A stretch of 64,000 nt of DNA from Eggerthellaceae bacterium (GTDB lineage Bacteria; Actinomycetota; Coriobacteriia; Coriobacteriales; Eggerthellaceae). The DNA lies in assembly GCA_009782605.1 (NCBI GenBank), contig WRIR01000009.1, positions 1-64,000 of the forward strand, in the 5' to 3' direction. Position 1 is the stretch's first letter. The number at the start of each line of letters is the position of its first letter. The position numbers were made by a program, and so were the translations under genes. The notes beneath the pieces were generated by a model. It was not told the DNA's origin and did not search any database. It was given only the letters and a program-made list of their open reading frames with translations. Below are positions 53,404-64,000 of the stretch, piece after piece.

Positions 53404-54200
53404 GCGAACACCACCTTCCTCGCGTCGAAGACCGGCCCGTCGACACAGGCGCGCCTCATGCCCTCGTCCGTGGCGACCACGCAGGACAGGCAGGCGCCCA
53501 CCCCGCAGGCCATCCGCCGCTCAAGCGAGGCCTCGCAGGCCAGGGGCAGGCCCTCCATTTGGCCGATGACGATGCGCATCATCGGCTCGGGGCCGCACAC
53601 CGCCGCATAGTCGTAGCTTCGGGCTGCAAGCCTCTCTTCGACCAAAGGGGTGCAAAAGCCCGCATGGCCGAAGCTGCCGTCGTCGGTCGCACACCGGAGC
53701 GAGGACTTCGCAGGCGCCCCTGCCAGCAGCGCCTCGTAGCGCCCGCGGCAGACCAGCGCGTCTGCGGTCTGGGCGCCTAAGACGACGTCGACAGCACTAC
53801 CGCAGCGCACCAGCTCTGCGGCAAGCAGAAAGAGCGGCGCGGCACCGACGCCCCCGCCGACCAACAGGGCGCAGCGCGTATCCTCGGGCGGGTGCCAGGC
53901 CCTGCCCAAAGGGCCGAGCAGCGAGACCGCCGCACCGGGGCCAAGGCCTGCCATATGCCTCGTCCCGAAGCCGACGGCCTGGTAGAGTATGTCGATCGTG
54001 CCGCTATCCCCGCACGCGCTGTACACCGAGAAGGGCCGCCGCAGGATATGGCCCTCCATGCCCGGCAGCCCCACATGGACGAACTGTCCCGGGGTTATGG
54101 CGCGCGCCATCGAGGCCTCGCCGACCTCCATGAGGAAGAGGCCCGGCCCGACCTGCTCGTTTCTCCGTATTGTCCCGCGCCCTTCAAAAACATTTCCCAT
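53400..54200 (-). CDS. pyrK: Dihydroorotate dehydrogenase electron-transfer subunit
   Basis: This 266-residue flavoprotein carries FAD ([20 protein letters not shown] near 54), an NAD site ([16 protein letters not shown] near 110) and a C-terminal [2Fe-2S] cluster ([11 protein letters not shown] near 230 with a further Cys at RRACVDG). It couples PyrD to NAD reduction. The frame opens at 54293, but the ATG at 54200 is the proper start, ten bases after carB. Confidence 0.95.
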   Translation of the reverse strand: MGNVFEGRGTIRRNEQVGPGLFLMEVGEASMARAITPGQFVHVGLPGMEGHILRRPFSVYSACGDSGTIDILYQAVGFGTRHMAGLGPGAAVSLLGPLGRAWHPPEDTRCALLVGGGVGAAPLFLLAAELVRCGSAVDVVLGAQTADALVCRGRYEALLAGAPAKSSLRCATDDGSFGHAGFCTPLVEERLAARSYDYAAVCGPEPMMRIVIGQMEGLPLACEASLERRMACGVGACLSCVVATDEGMRRACVDGPVFDARKVVFA

Positions 54201-54210
54201 GCGGCCTCCC

Positions 54211-57438
<3,228 letters not shown>

Positions 57439-57439
57439 G

Positions 57440-58030
57440 TCAGTCGGCCTTCTTTCTTGTCTGGGCGGGCGCAGGGGCCCTGCGGGCGGCAGGCGCGCCA
57501 GCCTGTGCGGAAGCCCCGCAGGCGGCAGAGCCGCCCTGCCTCTCCCGGAGCTTCGCGCCCAGGGACGCGGGGTCGCCGTCGAGGGTAGAGAGCACCGCCA
57601 GCTGTGTGCCACAGTCGCGGATATGCTGGGTCAGCATACGGGTGTCGACGCCCTCTACCGCCACGATGCCCTGCTCGCACAGGAGCTCTGCGAGCCCCAC
57701 CTCGCTGCGCCAGTTGGACGGGGTCTGGCACAGCGCGCGCACCACCATCCCGCCGATGAGAGCCTTCCCCGCCGCAAGGTCGCCGCGGTTCACCCCGTAG
57801 TTGCCTATCTGCGGATAGGTCATGCACACTATCTTGCCTGCGTTGGCCGCATCCGCTATCACTTCCTCATAGCCTATCATGGAGGTGTCGAAGCTTATCT
57901 CCCCGAACACCTCGCCGGGAGCCGCACAGGAATATCCTTCAAACACCGTGCCGTCGGCCAAGACGAGCAGGGCCGGCGCGCCTTGGGGCGCAGAAGTCGT
58001 GCCCAGGAGGGCCTTGCTTTGCTCACTCAA
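57440..58030 (-). CDS. carA: Truncated carbamoyl-phosphate synthase small subunit, glutaminase domain missing
   Basis: This is the N-terminal CPSase domain only: 196 residues against the usual 360-380. The domain is intact from [13 protein letters not shown] through [33 protein letters not shown] and [18 protein letters not shown] (to about residue 155). The class I glutamine amidotransferase domain (Cys-His-Glu triad) that should follow is absent. In its place is a low-complexity tail of Gly, Ala, Pro and Arg ending KKAD, and carB starts two bases after the stop. There is no space for the missing domain in any frame. The start is a TTG at 58030 overlapping the pyrC stop. It could still serve as a structural partner for an ammonia-dependent CarB. 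Confidence 0.88.
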   Translation of the reverse strand: MSEQSKALLGTTSAPQGAPALLVLADGTVFEGYSCAAPGEVFGEISFDTSMIGYEEVIADAANAGKIVCMTYPQIGNYGVNRGDLAAGKALIGGMVVRALCQTPSNWRSEVGLAELLCEQGIVAVEGVDTRMLTQHIRDCGTQLAVLSTLDGDPASLGAKLRERQGGSAACGASAQAGAPAARRAPAPAQTRKKAD

Positions 58031-59315
58031 CGATCACACCTTCTTCCATAGTCGCGTATCCGCCGACATAGACGTCATGCGCCCGTCCCGTCAGCTCCAT
58101 ACCGATGAACGCGGAGTTCGCCGCCTTGGAGGCGAATCCGCAGCGGTCGACCGTCCAGGCGGCATCGGGGTCGATGACGGTCAGGTCGGCGACGCTGCCC
58201 GCTGCGATGCCCACCGGGTCGAGGCGCAGCACCCTGCGGGGGTTGACGGCCATAAGCTCGACCATCCGCGCATAGTCGATAAGGCCGCCGCCCACGAGCT
58301 TCGTGAGCACGAGGGCAAGCGCGGTCTCAAGCCCGGTCATGCCGAAGGCGGCCACCTCGAACTCGCAGTCCTTCTCCCAGGCCGCATGGGGGGCATGGTC
58401 GCTCGCGATGCAGTCGATGGAGCCGTCGGCCACCCCTTCAAGGAGCCCTGCGGCGTCGGCAGCGGTACGCAGGGGCGGGTTCACCTTCAAGGCGGTGTTG
58501 TAGTCGTCGGTGATGTCGTCCTCGGTGAGGAAGAGGTGGTGGGGCGTCACCTCGCAGGTGACCGGCAGGCCCTCGGCCTTCGCCGCACGCACCATGTCCA
58601 GGCCGCGCAGGGTGGTGATGTGCTGGATGTGGAGCGGGCAGCCCGTCAGGCGGGCGAGCGCTATGTCGCGGGCAATCTCAAGCTCCTCCCCCTCGGCCGG
58701 CCAGCCCAAAAGCCCCAGGCGGGTCGAGGCGACGCCCTCGTTCACCTGCCCGGCGCCGACCAGGCCCTCGTCCTGGCAGTGGACCATGACGGCCTTGCCG
58801 AACATGCTCGCATAGTCCAAGACGAGGCGCATCATGCCGGACGACTGGATGCCCCGGCCGTCGTCGGTGAAGGCGACCGCGCCGTGTGCGGCCATGTCGC
58901 CCATCTCGGAGAGCGTGTCGCCCTTGAGCCCCTGCGTGCAGGCCCCCGCGACATGCACGCGGCATTTCGCGACCGCGGCGGCACGCTCGGCCACGAACCG
59001 GACCTGTGCTGCACTGTCGATGACCGGCGTGGTATTGGGCATGCAGCAGACCGCCGTGAAGCCGCCTCGCGCCGCCGCGCGGCTGCCGCTGGCGATATCT
59101 TCCTTCTGCTCCTGGCCGGGCTCGCGCAGATGGACATGCATGTCGACGAGCCCCGGCACGACTATCTTCCCGGCAAGGTCGCGGGCGACCCCCTTCCCAA
59201 GGGCAAGCCCCCGCCCCACCTCGACTATCCTCCCGTCGCGGATGAGGATGTCGCACACGTCGTCCAGCCCGCAGGCCGGGTCGATCGCGCGGGCGTTCTT
59301 AAGCAGTAAGGCCAT
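58023..59315 (-). CDS. pyrC: Dihydroorotase
   Basis: This 430-residue amidohydrolase closes carbamoyl aspartate to dihydroorotate. The zinc motif is DMHVHLREPGQEQKEDI near residue 58; GGFTAVCCMPNTTP, HCQDEG, the HIQHI pair and ASDHAPHA are present. It is the class I (pyrC-type, Gram-positive) form. The ATG at 59315 follows GGAGGGAG and overlaps the pyrB end by 17 bases. Confidence 0.95.
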   Translation of the reverse strand: MALLLKNARAIDPACGLDDVCDILIRDGRIVEVGRGLALGKGVARDLAGKIVVPGLVDMHVHLREPGQEQKEDIASGSRAAARGGFTAVCCMPNTTPVIDSAAQVRFVAERAAAVAKCRVHVAGACTQGLKGDTLSEMGDMAAHGAVAFTDDGRGIQSSGMMRLVLDYASMFGKAVMVHCQDEGLVGAGQVNEGVASTRLGLLGWPAEGEELEIARDIALARLTGCPLHIQHITTLRGLDMVRAAKAEGLPVTCEVTPHHLFLTEDDITDDYNTALKVNPPLRTAADAAGLLEGVADGSIDCIASDHAPHAAWEKDCEFEVAAFGMTGLETALALVLTKLVGGGLIDYARMVELMAVNPRRVLRLDPVGIAAGSVADLTVIDPDAAWTVDRCGFASKAANSAFIGMELTGRAHDVYVGGYATMEEGVIVE

Positions 59316-60243
59316 CGTCGCTCCCTCCTAACAGCAGGCACAGGATCGCCATGCGCGTGCAGATGCCCGCATAGACCTGGTCGAGTATGACCGAGCGCTG
59401 CGGGTGGTCGGCCATATAGCTGTCGAGCTCGACCCCGCGGTTGATGGGGCCGGGGTGGCAGACGAGCGCGTCGGGCCTCATAAGGCGCTCGCGCTCCCTC
59501 GTCAGGCCGAAGAGCAGGTTGTACTCGCGCAGGCTCGGGTAGGGGGCCCCCTCAAGGCGCTCCCGCTGGATGCGCAGCATATAGACCACGTCGAGCTCGG
59601 GAAGCACCGCCTCGATTGCAGAAGACACGAAATCCGCCCCCAGCACGTCCGGGCGGGCGGGCAGGAGGGTGGGCGGCGCGATGACCGTCACCGTGCAGCC
59701 CATGGTCTTTAAGGCCGGGATAAGCGACCCGCACACGCGCGAGTGGCCGATGTCGCCGACGATGCCGACGTGCAGCCCCTCAAGACGGCCGAACCTCTCC
59801 CAGATGGAGTACAGGTCGAGCAGGGCCTGGGTGGGGTGCTGGTGCTTCCCGTCGCCCGCGTCGATGACGCTGGCGTCGACGTGCTTGGCGATGAGGCGCG
59901 GCACGCCCGCATGCTTGTCGCGCACGACGACCATGTCGACCTTGTAGGAGTTGAGGGTCTCTATGGTGTCGACAAGGCTCTCGCCCTTCACGGCCGAGGT
60001 CGAAGAGCCGCCGAAGTTCAGGCTGTCGCAAGACAGGCGCTTCTCGGCCAGCTCGAAGGACGAGCGCGTGCGCGTCGAGGGCTCGTTGAACATGTTGATG
60101 ACGGTGAAGCCCTTGAGCGTGGGCACCTTCTTTATCGTGCGCTCGTTGACCTCCTTGAACTTCACGGCGAGCTCTAAGACGAGCATGATGTCGTCGGCCG
60201 AGTACTCGGAGATGTCGATGAGGTGCTTGTGGGAAAAGGCCAT
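59299..60243 (-). CDS. pyrB: Aspartate carbamoyltransferase catalytic chain
   Basis: This 314-residue enzyme condenses carbamoyl phosphate with aspartate. The carbamoyl-phosphate motif is FNEPSTRTRSSFE near 51, and the loop DAGDGKHQHPTQALLD lies near 130. No regulatory pyrI is present, as in Bacillus-type operons. I prefer the ATG at 60243, nine bases after GGAGG; a GTG at 60249 overlapping the pyrR stop is possible. Confidence 0.95.
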   Translation of the reverse strand: MAFSHKHLIDISEYSADDIMLVLELAVKFKEVNERTIKKVPTLKGFTVINMFNEPSTRTRSSFELAEKRLSCDSLNFGGSSTSAVKGESLVDTIETLNSYKVDMVVVRDKHAGVPRLIAKHVDASVIDAGDGKHQHPTQALLDLYSIWERFGRLEGLHVGIVGDIGHSRVCGSLIPALKTMGCTVTVIAPPTLLPARPDVLGADFVSSAIEAVLPELDVVYMLRIQRERLEGAPYPSLREYNLLFGLTRERERLMRPDALVCHPGPINRGVELDSYMADHPQRSVILDQVYAGICTRMAILCLLLGGSDDGLTA

Positions 60244-60245
60244 GG

Positions 60246-60839
60246 TCACTCGCCTCCCAGAGGTGCCGAGCTTGCCCGGCTTCCCGGCTCGATATCGGTG
60301 ATCCTGACGCAGGATACGCCGTCGACCTCTTCAAGGGAGAGCCTGACGTTTTGGTCCTTCGACGACGGGACGTTCTTGCCCACATAGTCGGCCCTGATAG
60401 GCAGCTCCCGGTGCCCCCGGTCGACGAGGACGGCGAGCTGCACCCCTGCCGGACGGCCGAAGTCGGTCAGCGCGTTGAGCGCGGCGCGGACAGTCCGCCC
60501 GGTGTAGAGCACGTCATCCACTAAGACGACGTGCTTCCCGCTCATGTCGAAGGGGATGCTCGTGGCGTGTACCTCGGGGTTGAAGGTGGTCAGGAAGTCG
60601 TCGCGGTACAGGCTGATGTCCAGGCTCCCAAGGGGCACCCGGTTCTCCTCGCCCTCTATCCCGGCGATCTTCTCGACGAGCATCCGGGCCAGGATGTCGC
60701 CCCGGGTGACGATGCCCACTATGGCGAGGCCTTCTGCCCCGTGGTTCTCTTCGAGGATCTGGTGGGCCATGCGCGTCAAGGAACGCTCTATCTCCGCACC
60801 GTCCATGACGACAGAGCCGCTTTGAGGGATGCTTCTCAT
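60246..60839 (-). CDS. pyrR: Pyrimidine operon attenuation regulator / uracil phosphoribosyltransferase
   Basis: This 197-residue RNA-binding protein senses UMP and causes termination in the pyr leader; it often keeps weak uracil phosphoribosyltransferase activity. The PRPP motif is [18 protein letters not shown] near 105, with [13 protein letters not shown] near 42 and [14 protein letters not shown] near 147. The frame is open far upstream, but the ATG at 60839 follows AAAGGAG. It is the first gene of the operon and sits directly behind a PyrR box and terminator. Confidence 0.95.
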   Translation of the reverse strand: MRSIPQSGSVVMDGAEIERSLTRMAHQILEENHGAEGLAIVGIVTRGDILARMLVEKIAGIEGEENRVPLGSLDISLYRDDFLTTFNPEVHATSIPFDMSGKHVVLVDDVLYTGRTVRAALNALTDFGRPAGVQLAVLVDRGHRELPIRADYVGKNVPSSKDQNVRLSLEEVDGVSCVRITDIEPGSRASSAPLGGE

Positions 60840-60883
60840 GTACGCTCCTTTCTGTGCCCGTCCCCTTATTTGCCCCAGGGCAT

Positions 60884-60982
60884 AAAAAAACCCTTGCGAC
60901 AGACAAAGGGTCCCCGGACACGGCACCCTTTTCAAACGGGTGCTCCTTGGCCTTGTCGGTCTCTCTGTACCGCTTTTAAAGG
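60884..60982 (-). promoter_or_regulatory. PyrR-dependent attenuator of the pyr operon
   Basis: On the minus strand a PyrR-box-like sequence (60982-60949) contains TTTAAAAGCGG, ACAGAGAGACC and GACAAGG in the order known from Bacillus pyr leaders. Three competing hairpins follow: GCACCC (60943-60938) with GGGTGC (60928-60923); AAAGGGT (60931-60925) with ACCCTTT (60911-60905); and ACCCTT (60911-60906) with AAGGGT (60895-60890), the last followed by seven T. The first would be the anti-antiterminator, the second the antiterminator and the third the terminator. Confidence 0.8.
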
Positions 60983-61224
60983 ACTGGGGAAAGTATAGGC
61001 AAAAGAAACCCCCCGCGAAAGCCCCGCACCCCCGATTCCCGAAAAATTCACAGGGAGGGCGCGGGCACGCGGGCCGGGGCCCACAAGCCGGTGAGCACGG
61101 GCGACGGGCGCACGTGGGCGGGGCGGGGACACTGCGGCGGGCGGGCGTGAGCAGAATACTCCTTTTGGGTAATGCGCAGCCACCTTGTTTTCCTGTATTG
61201 TGTAGGCTCAAGGAAGGGGGCATA

Positions 61225-61851
61225 GTGCGCAGCTTCAGCAGAAGATCCCTTGTTGCTGTTCTTGCAGCTGGCGCATCGCGGCGCATGGGCTCGCACAAGC
61301 TCATGAAACCCCTCAAAGGAGCCAAGCTGCTCGATTATGCCCTGGATGCAGCCTGTTCCTCGCAGGCCGACTCTGTCTGCGTCGTCACGGGCTTCTCCCA
61401 CAGCCACGTCGAGGCGGCCGTCTCCACGTGCCGGGCCGTCCCCCTCTTCAACCCGGACTGGGCCTGTGGCCAGTCCACCTCGGTGGCCCGCGCTGCCCAC
61501 TACTGCCTGAGAGAAGGATATCACTCATTGGTCGTCATGCTCGCCGACCAGCCCCATGTAGACAGTGCCGTGATCGACCGTCTCGTCCAGGCTTTGGGGT
61601 CGGGGGCGGCAGACGCCTACCGCTGCATTGCCCCCGGTTATGCGGGAAGCCCCTGTGGTTTCACCAGACCCTGCTTTCCCCTGCTCACAGCCCTTGAAGG
61701 GGACGAAGGGGCCCGGCAGCTCTTCAAGGCCGCCCCAAGCATGGGCCTGCGCACAGCCGATATCGGCTTCGACGATGCCGCGCTCTTCATGGACATCGAC
61801 ACCCCCGAAGACCTTGCACGCCTGAACCAGGCGAAGGGGGCCTCATGCTAG
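61225..61851 (+). CDS. MocA/MobA-like nucleotidyltransferase (molybdenum cofactor cytidylyltransferase type)
   Basis: This 208-residue NTP-transferase-fold protein starts [20 protein letters not shown], the nucleotide-binding signature. It continues with [17 protein letters not shown] near 86 and [10 protein letters not shown] near 109, as in MocA-type enzymes that add CMP to molybdopterin. The start is a GTG at 61225 after AAGGAAGGGGG; the open frame before it is non-coding leader. Its stop overlaps the cysteine desulfurase ATG by seven bases. The neighbourhood suggests cofactor tailoring of a molybdenum hydroxylase, which is not in the window. Confidence 0.8.
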   Translation: MRSFSRRSLVAVLAAGASRRMGSHKLMKPLKGAKLLDYALDAACSSQADSVCVVTGFSHSHVEAAVSTCRAVPLFNPDWACGQSTSVARAAHYCLREGYHSLVVMLADQPHVDSAVIDRLVQALGSGAADAYRCIAPGYAGSPCGFTRPCFPLLTALEGDEGARQLFKAAPSMGLRTADIGFDDAALFMDIDTPEDLARLNQAKGASC

Positions 61852-63086
61852 AGAGCCTGTTCCCCCACACGGAGTTCCCCATCTTGGACCGGGAGGTCGG
61901 GCGGGCGGGCCAAAGGCTCACCTACCTCGACAGTGCCGCCAGCTCGCTTGTGCCGGAACGGGTGCTCAGAAGGGTCGTGGAATACTACCGCAGCAGCTGC
62001 TCCAACATCCACCGGGGCGCCCACCTCCTGGCGGAGGAGTCTACCGGCTCCTTTGAGGACGCGCGGTCACACATTGCGTCCTTCCTGCATGTCGGCAGCG
62101 CCGAACAGGTCATCTTCACCCACGGGGCCACAGAATCGCTCAACATGGTGGCCCGCTGCTGGGCGGCACACGCCCTCAAGCCCGGCGACACCGTCCTGGT
62201 GGCCGAGGACAACCACCATGCGAACATCGTGTGCTGGCATATGCTCGCCCGCGAGAACGGGCTCAAGGTCGGATGGATACCGCTTGGCACAGACGGCATC
62301 CTCGACCAGACGGAATGGCTGCGCCTCCTTGAGGCACGGCCAAAGCTCGTTGCCCTGACGCATCTCTCCAACGTGCTCGGATACGAGCAGCCGGGGCTCG
62401 GCCAGCTCATCAGCGACGCCCGGGCGGCCGGGGCGCGGGTCGCGCTCGACGCCGCACAGAGCGTCGGCCACATGCCCGTTGACTTCCAAGGGCTGGCAGT
62501 CGACTTCCTTGCCTTCTCGGCACACAAGGCCATGGGACTGGGCGGGTTCGGGGTGCTGGCCTGCTCGCCCGGCGCACGTGGCGAGATGGAGCCCGCGTAC
62601 GGCGGGGGCGGCATGGTCGAGCGGGTGGGGAGGGAGGGCTTCCTGCCCGCCGACGCCCCCCGCTGCTTCGAGGCAGGCACTCCCGCAATTGCCGCCGCCG
62701 TCGCCTGCTCCGAGGCCTTGGCGCTCGTCGGAGAGCTGGGCCTCGGCCTGCTCGCCCGCCACACCGAGGCCCTATGCACGAAACTCGTCAAAGGCCTGGC
62801 GCACAACCCACGAATAGCCGTATTGGGCGCACACGGGCTCAAGCGTAATTCCATCGTCTCCTTCACCGTCGAGGGCATCCATCCGCACGACATCAGCCAA
62901 AGGCTCTCCGACCACTACGGGATCGCCGTGAGGGCGGGCCACCACTGCGCGATGCCCCTGCACGCTGCCCTGCGCACGCCCGCAAGCGTCCGCGCGAGCG
63001 TTGCGGGCTATTCTGAGGGCAGGGATATCCAGGCGCTGCTGGACGCGCTTGCGGAGGTCACCGAGGGCACAGGCAGGAGGACATAG
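61845..63086 (+). CDS. SufS-like cysteine desulfurase
   Basis: This 413-residue PLP enzyme of the SufS/CsdA type takes sulphur from cysteine. The PLP lysine is in FSAHKAMGLGGFG near 227, THGATESLN and DAAQSVGHMPVD precede it, and the catalytic Cys lies in RAGHHCAMPLH near 367. It overlaps the MocA-like gene and is followed three bases later by a SufU-like gene. Sulphur may go to Fe-S clusters through SufU or to a molybdenum cofactor; the MocA neighbour supports the second as a possibility. Confidence 0.92.
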   Translation: MLESLFPHTEFPILDREVGRAGQRLTYLDSAASSLVPERVLRRVVEYYRSSCSNIHRGAHLLAEESTGSFEDARSHIASFLHVGSAEQVIFTHGATESLNMVARCWAAHALKPGDTVLVAEDNHHANIVCWHMLARENGLKVGWIPLGTDGILDQTEWLRLLEARPKLVALTHLSNVLGYEQPGLGQLISDARAAGARVALDAAQSVGHMPVDFQGLAVDFLAFSAHKAMGLGGFGVLACSPGARGEMEPAYGGGGMVERVGREGFLPADAPRCFEAGTPAIAAAVACSEALALVGELGLGLLARHTEALCTKLVKGLAHNPRIAVLGAHGLKRNSIVSFTVEGIHPHDISQRLSDHYGIAVRAGHHCAMPLHAALRTPASVRASVAGYSEGRDIQALLDALAEVTEGTGRRT

Positions 63087-63089
63087 CGC

Positions 63090-63461
63090 ATGTACTGTGA
63101 CGACCCGAGAATCATCGAGCGAGCAGAGGCACCCGCCCACCGTGGCAGGCTCGCCGACTTTACGCACACCGCTTCTGGCGACAACCCTTTTTGCGGCGAC
63201 TCCCTGCAGCTCTTCTTCAAGGTCAACGACCAGCATGGCGGGTTCATCGAGCAGGCGAGCTTCGACGGGTATGCCTGCTCGCTGTGCCTGGCAAGCAGCG
63301 ACCTTCTGCTCGACCAGGTGATAGGGATGCCCGTCGCCCAGGCGCACAGCCTCGGCCTCGACAGCCTGCTGCTGCTTTGGGGCGGGCTGGAAGTAGGGCG
63401 TGCGCGAAGGGGCTGTGTGGAGCTTTCCCTCCGGATACTGGGAAGGGCTCTTACCGCATGA
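63090..63461 (+). CDS. SufU/IscU-family Fe-S assembly protein
   Basis: This 123-residue scaffold or sulphur-transfer protein has the three conserved cysteines with the family context: NPFCGDSLQLF near 33, GYACSLCLASSDLL near 60, and RRGCVELSLRIL near 106. It follows the desulfurase by three bases. SufU proteins accept persulfide from SufS through a zinc site. The ATG at 63090 is the start. Its TGA overlaps the ATG of the LuxR-type gene, which is unusual for a regulator. Confidence 0.87.
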   Translation: MYCDDPRIIERAEAPAHRGRLADFTHTASGDNPFCGDSLQLFFKVNDQHGGFIEQASFDGYACSLCLASSDLLLDQVIGMPVAQAHSLGLDSLLLLWGGLEVGRARRGCVELSLRILGRALTA

Positions 63462-64000
63462 CGGGGGGCAGTGCCAACAAGACGCCTTTCGGCATGGTGA
63501 TATTGCCCTCGAAGATCAATATCCCGGCCTCTGCGGCGCATATACTCAAGCGGCCCCGGGTCGACGAGATGCTTATGCAAAGCCTCTTCTGCCCGCTGAC
63601 CACTGTGGTGGCCTCTGCGGGGTTTGGGAAGTCGACCGCAATACGCTCCTGGGTGGGCAGCCGGCCCGAAACGCCGGTCGCCTGGTTCCTGCTCGATGCC
63701 GAGGACGCGGCCCTTGACAGGTTCTGGCAGTACTTCATCGCCTCGATCAGGAAGGCAGACGCTGCCGCATGCTCGGATTTCAGCGAGGTCCTGATGATGA
63801 ACAGCATGGACTCTATCCGCCCGGTCATCGACTCGCTGATATACCAGCTCAACGGCTACGGCGGCGACCTTGTCTGCGTACTGGGGGATTTCCACAAGGT
63901 CAACGACGCGCAGGGCGTCAACGAAAGCCTCCAGTACTTCATCAAGCACCTCCCCGTCAACGTCCACGTCGTCATAAGCACGCGCAGGCCGGTTCACTTC
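63458..64000 (+). CDS. LuxR/MalT-type ATP-dependent transcriptional regulator, cut by window end
   Basis: Only the first 181 codons are inside the window. The N-terminus is that of a large STAND/MalT-like regulator: LPSKINIPASAAHILKRPR, then Walker A VVASAGFGKSTAIRSW near 54, a WFLLDAEDAALDRFWQYFI segment near 81, and a Walker B-like LVCVLGDFHKV near 148, where the usual DDFH reads GDFH. Such proteins of about 850 residues end with a LuxR helix-turn-helix and are abundant in Eggerthellaceae. The ATG overlaps the sufU-like stop (ATGA), placing it in the same unit. Confidence 0.85.
   Translation, partial: MTGGSANKTPFGMVILPSKINIPASAAHILKRPRVDEMLMQSLFCPLTTVVASAGFGKSTAIRSWVGSRPETPVAWFLLDAEDAALDRFWQYFIASIRKADAAACSDFSEVLMMNSMDSIRPVIDSLIYQLNGYGGDLVCVLGDFHKVNDAQGVNESLQYFIKHLPVNVHVVISTRRPVHF

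Noticed and set aside
57440-57560. A frameshift in carA that hides the glutaminase domain
   Set aside because: Only about 120 bases separate the end of the CPSase domain from carB, too few for the missing 190 residues in any frame.

Overview
The window is a GC-rich chromosomal segment of an actinobacterium, most probably a gut Coriobacteriia member of the Eggerthellaceae type. The evidence is an actinobacterial integration host factor (mIHF) gene beside gmk and rpoZ, a Tat-exported DMSO-reductase-family enzyme with a TorD chaperone and a haem-type sensor kinase, a MalT-like LuxR regulator at the right edge, and frequent GTG and TTG starts. No rRNA, tRNA, CRISPR array or intact insertion sequence was seen. 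The genus is inferred from gene content only.

Left part (1-23.2 kb). A respiratory module comes first: molybdopterin oxidoreductase catalytic subunit, four-cluster ferredoxin subunit and TorD chaperone, facing a two-component system whose kinase has a CxxCH haem motif. AT-richer accessory DNA is interleaved with housekeeping genes. It includes a DUF3791/DUF3990 three-gene cassette, a ClbS/DfsB fragment, a BRO-N/Fic fusion inserted between two 73-bp direct repeats, an 878-residue glycine-zipper protein of unknown function, an orphan ParB-like protein, a Phd/VapC toxin-antitoxin pair, a nitroreductase with a palindromic operator, and a GNAT acetyltransferase. The conserved block dnaG-def-fmt-rsmB-glpX lies inside this part.

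Middle part (23.2-47.5 kb). This is mostly conserved information processing on the minus strand: rimP-nusA-ylxR-infB-rbfA-nrnA-truB-ribF with an attenuator-like leader; hrcA (CIRCE element)-dnaJ-rsmE-mtaB; lepA-dus-hemW; and comEA-comEC-holA. rpsT has its own promoter and terminator and encodes an S20 with a long charged C-terminal tail.

Right part (47.5-64 kb). An AbrB-type antitoxin and RelE/ParE-type toxin lie behind a perfect 19-bp inverted repeat. Then come thiI, rpoZ, gmk and mihF, and a complete pyrimidine operon in the order pyrR-pyrB-pyrC-carA-carB-pyrK-pyrD-pyrF-pyrE. The operon is preceded by a PyrR box and mutually exclusive hairpins. Its carA is truncated: the glutaminase half is absent, which suggests ammonia-dependent carbamoyl phosphate synthesis or a glutaminase supplied elsewhere. 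The window ends with a tightly overlapping plus-strand set: a MocA-like nucleotidyltransferase, a SufS-type cysteine desulfurase, a SufU-type scaffold and the start of a LuxR/MalT-like regulator.

The best candidates for something undescribed are the truncated CarA, the glycine-zipper protein, and the fic cassette that sits between exact copies of a neighbouring gene's leader.
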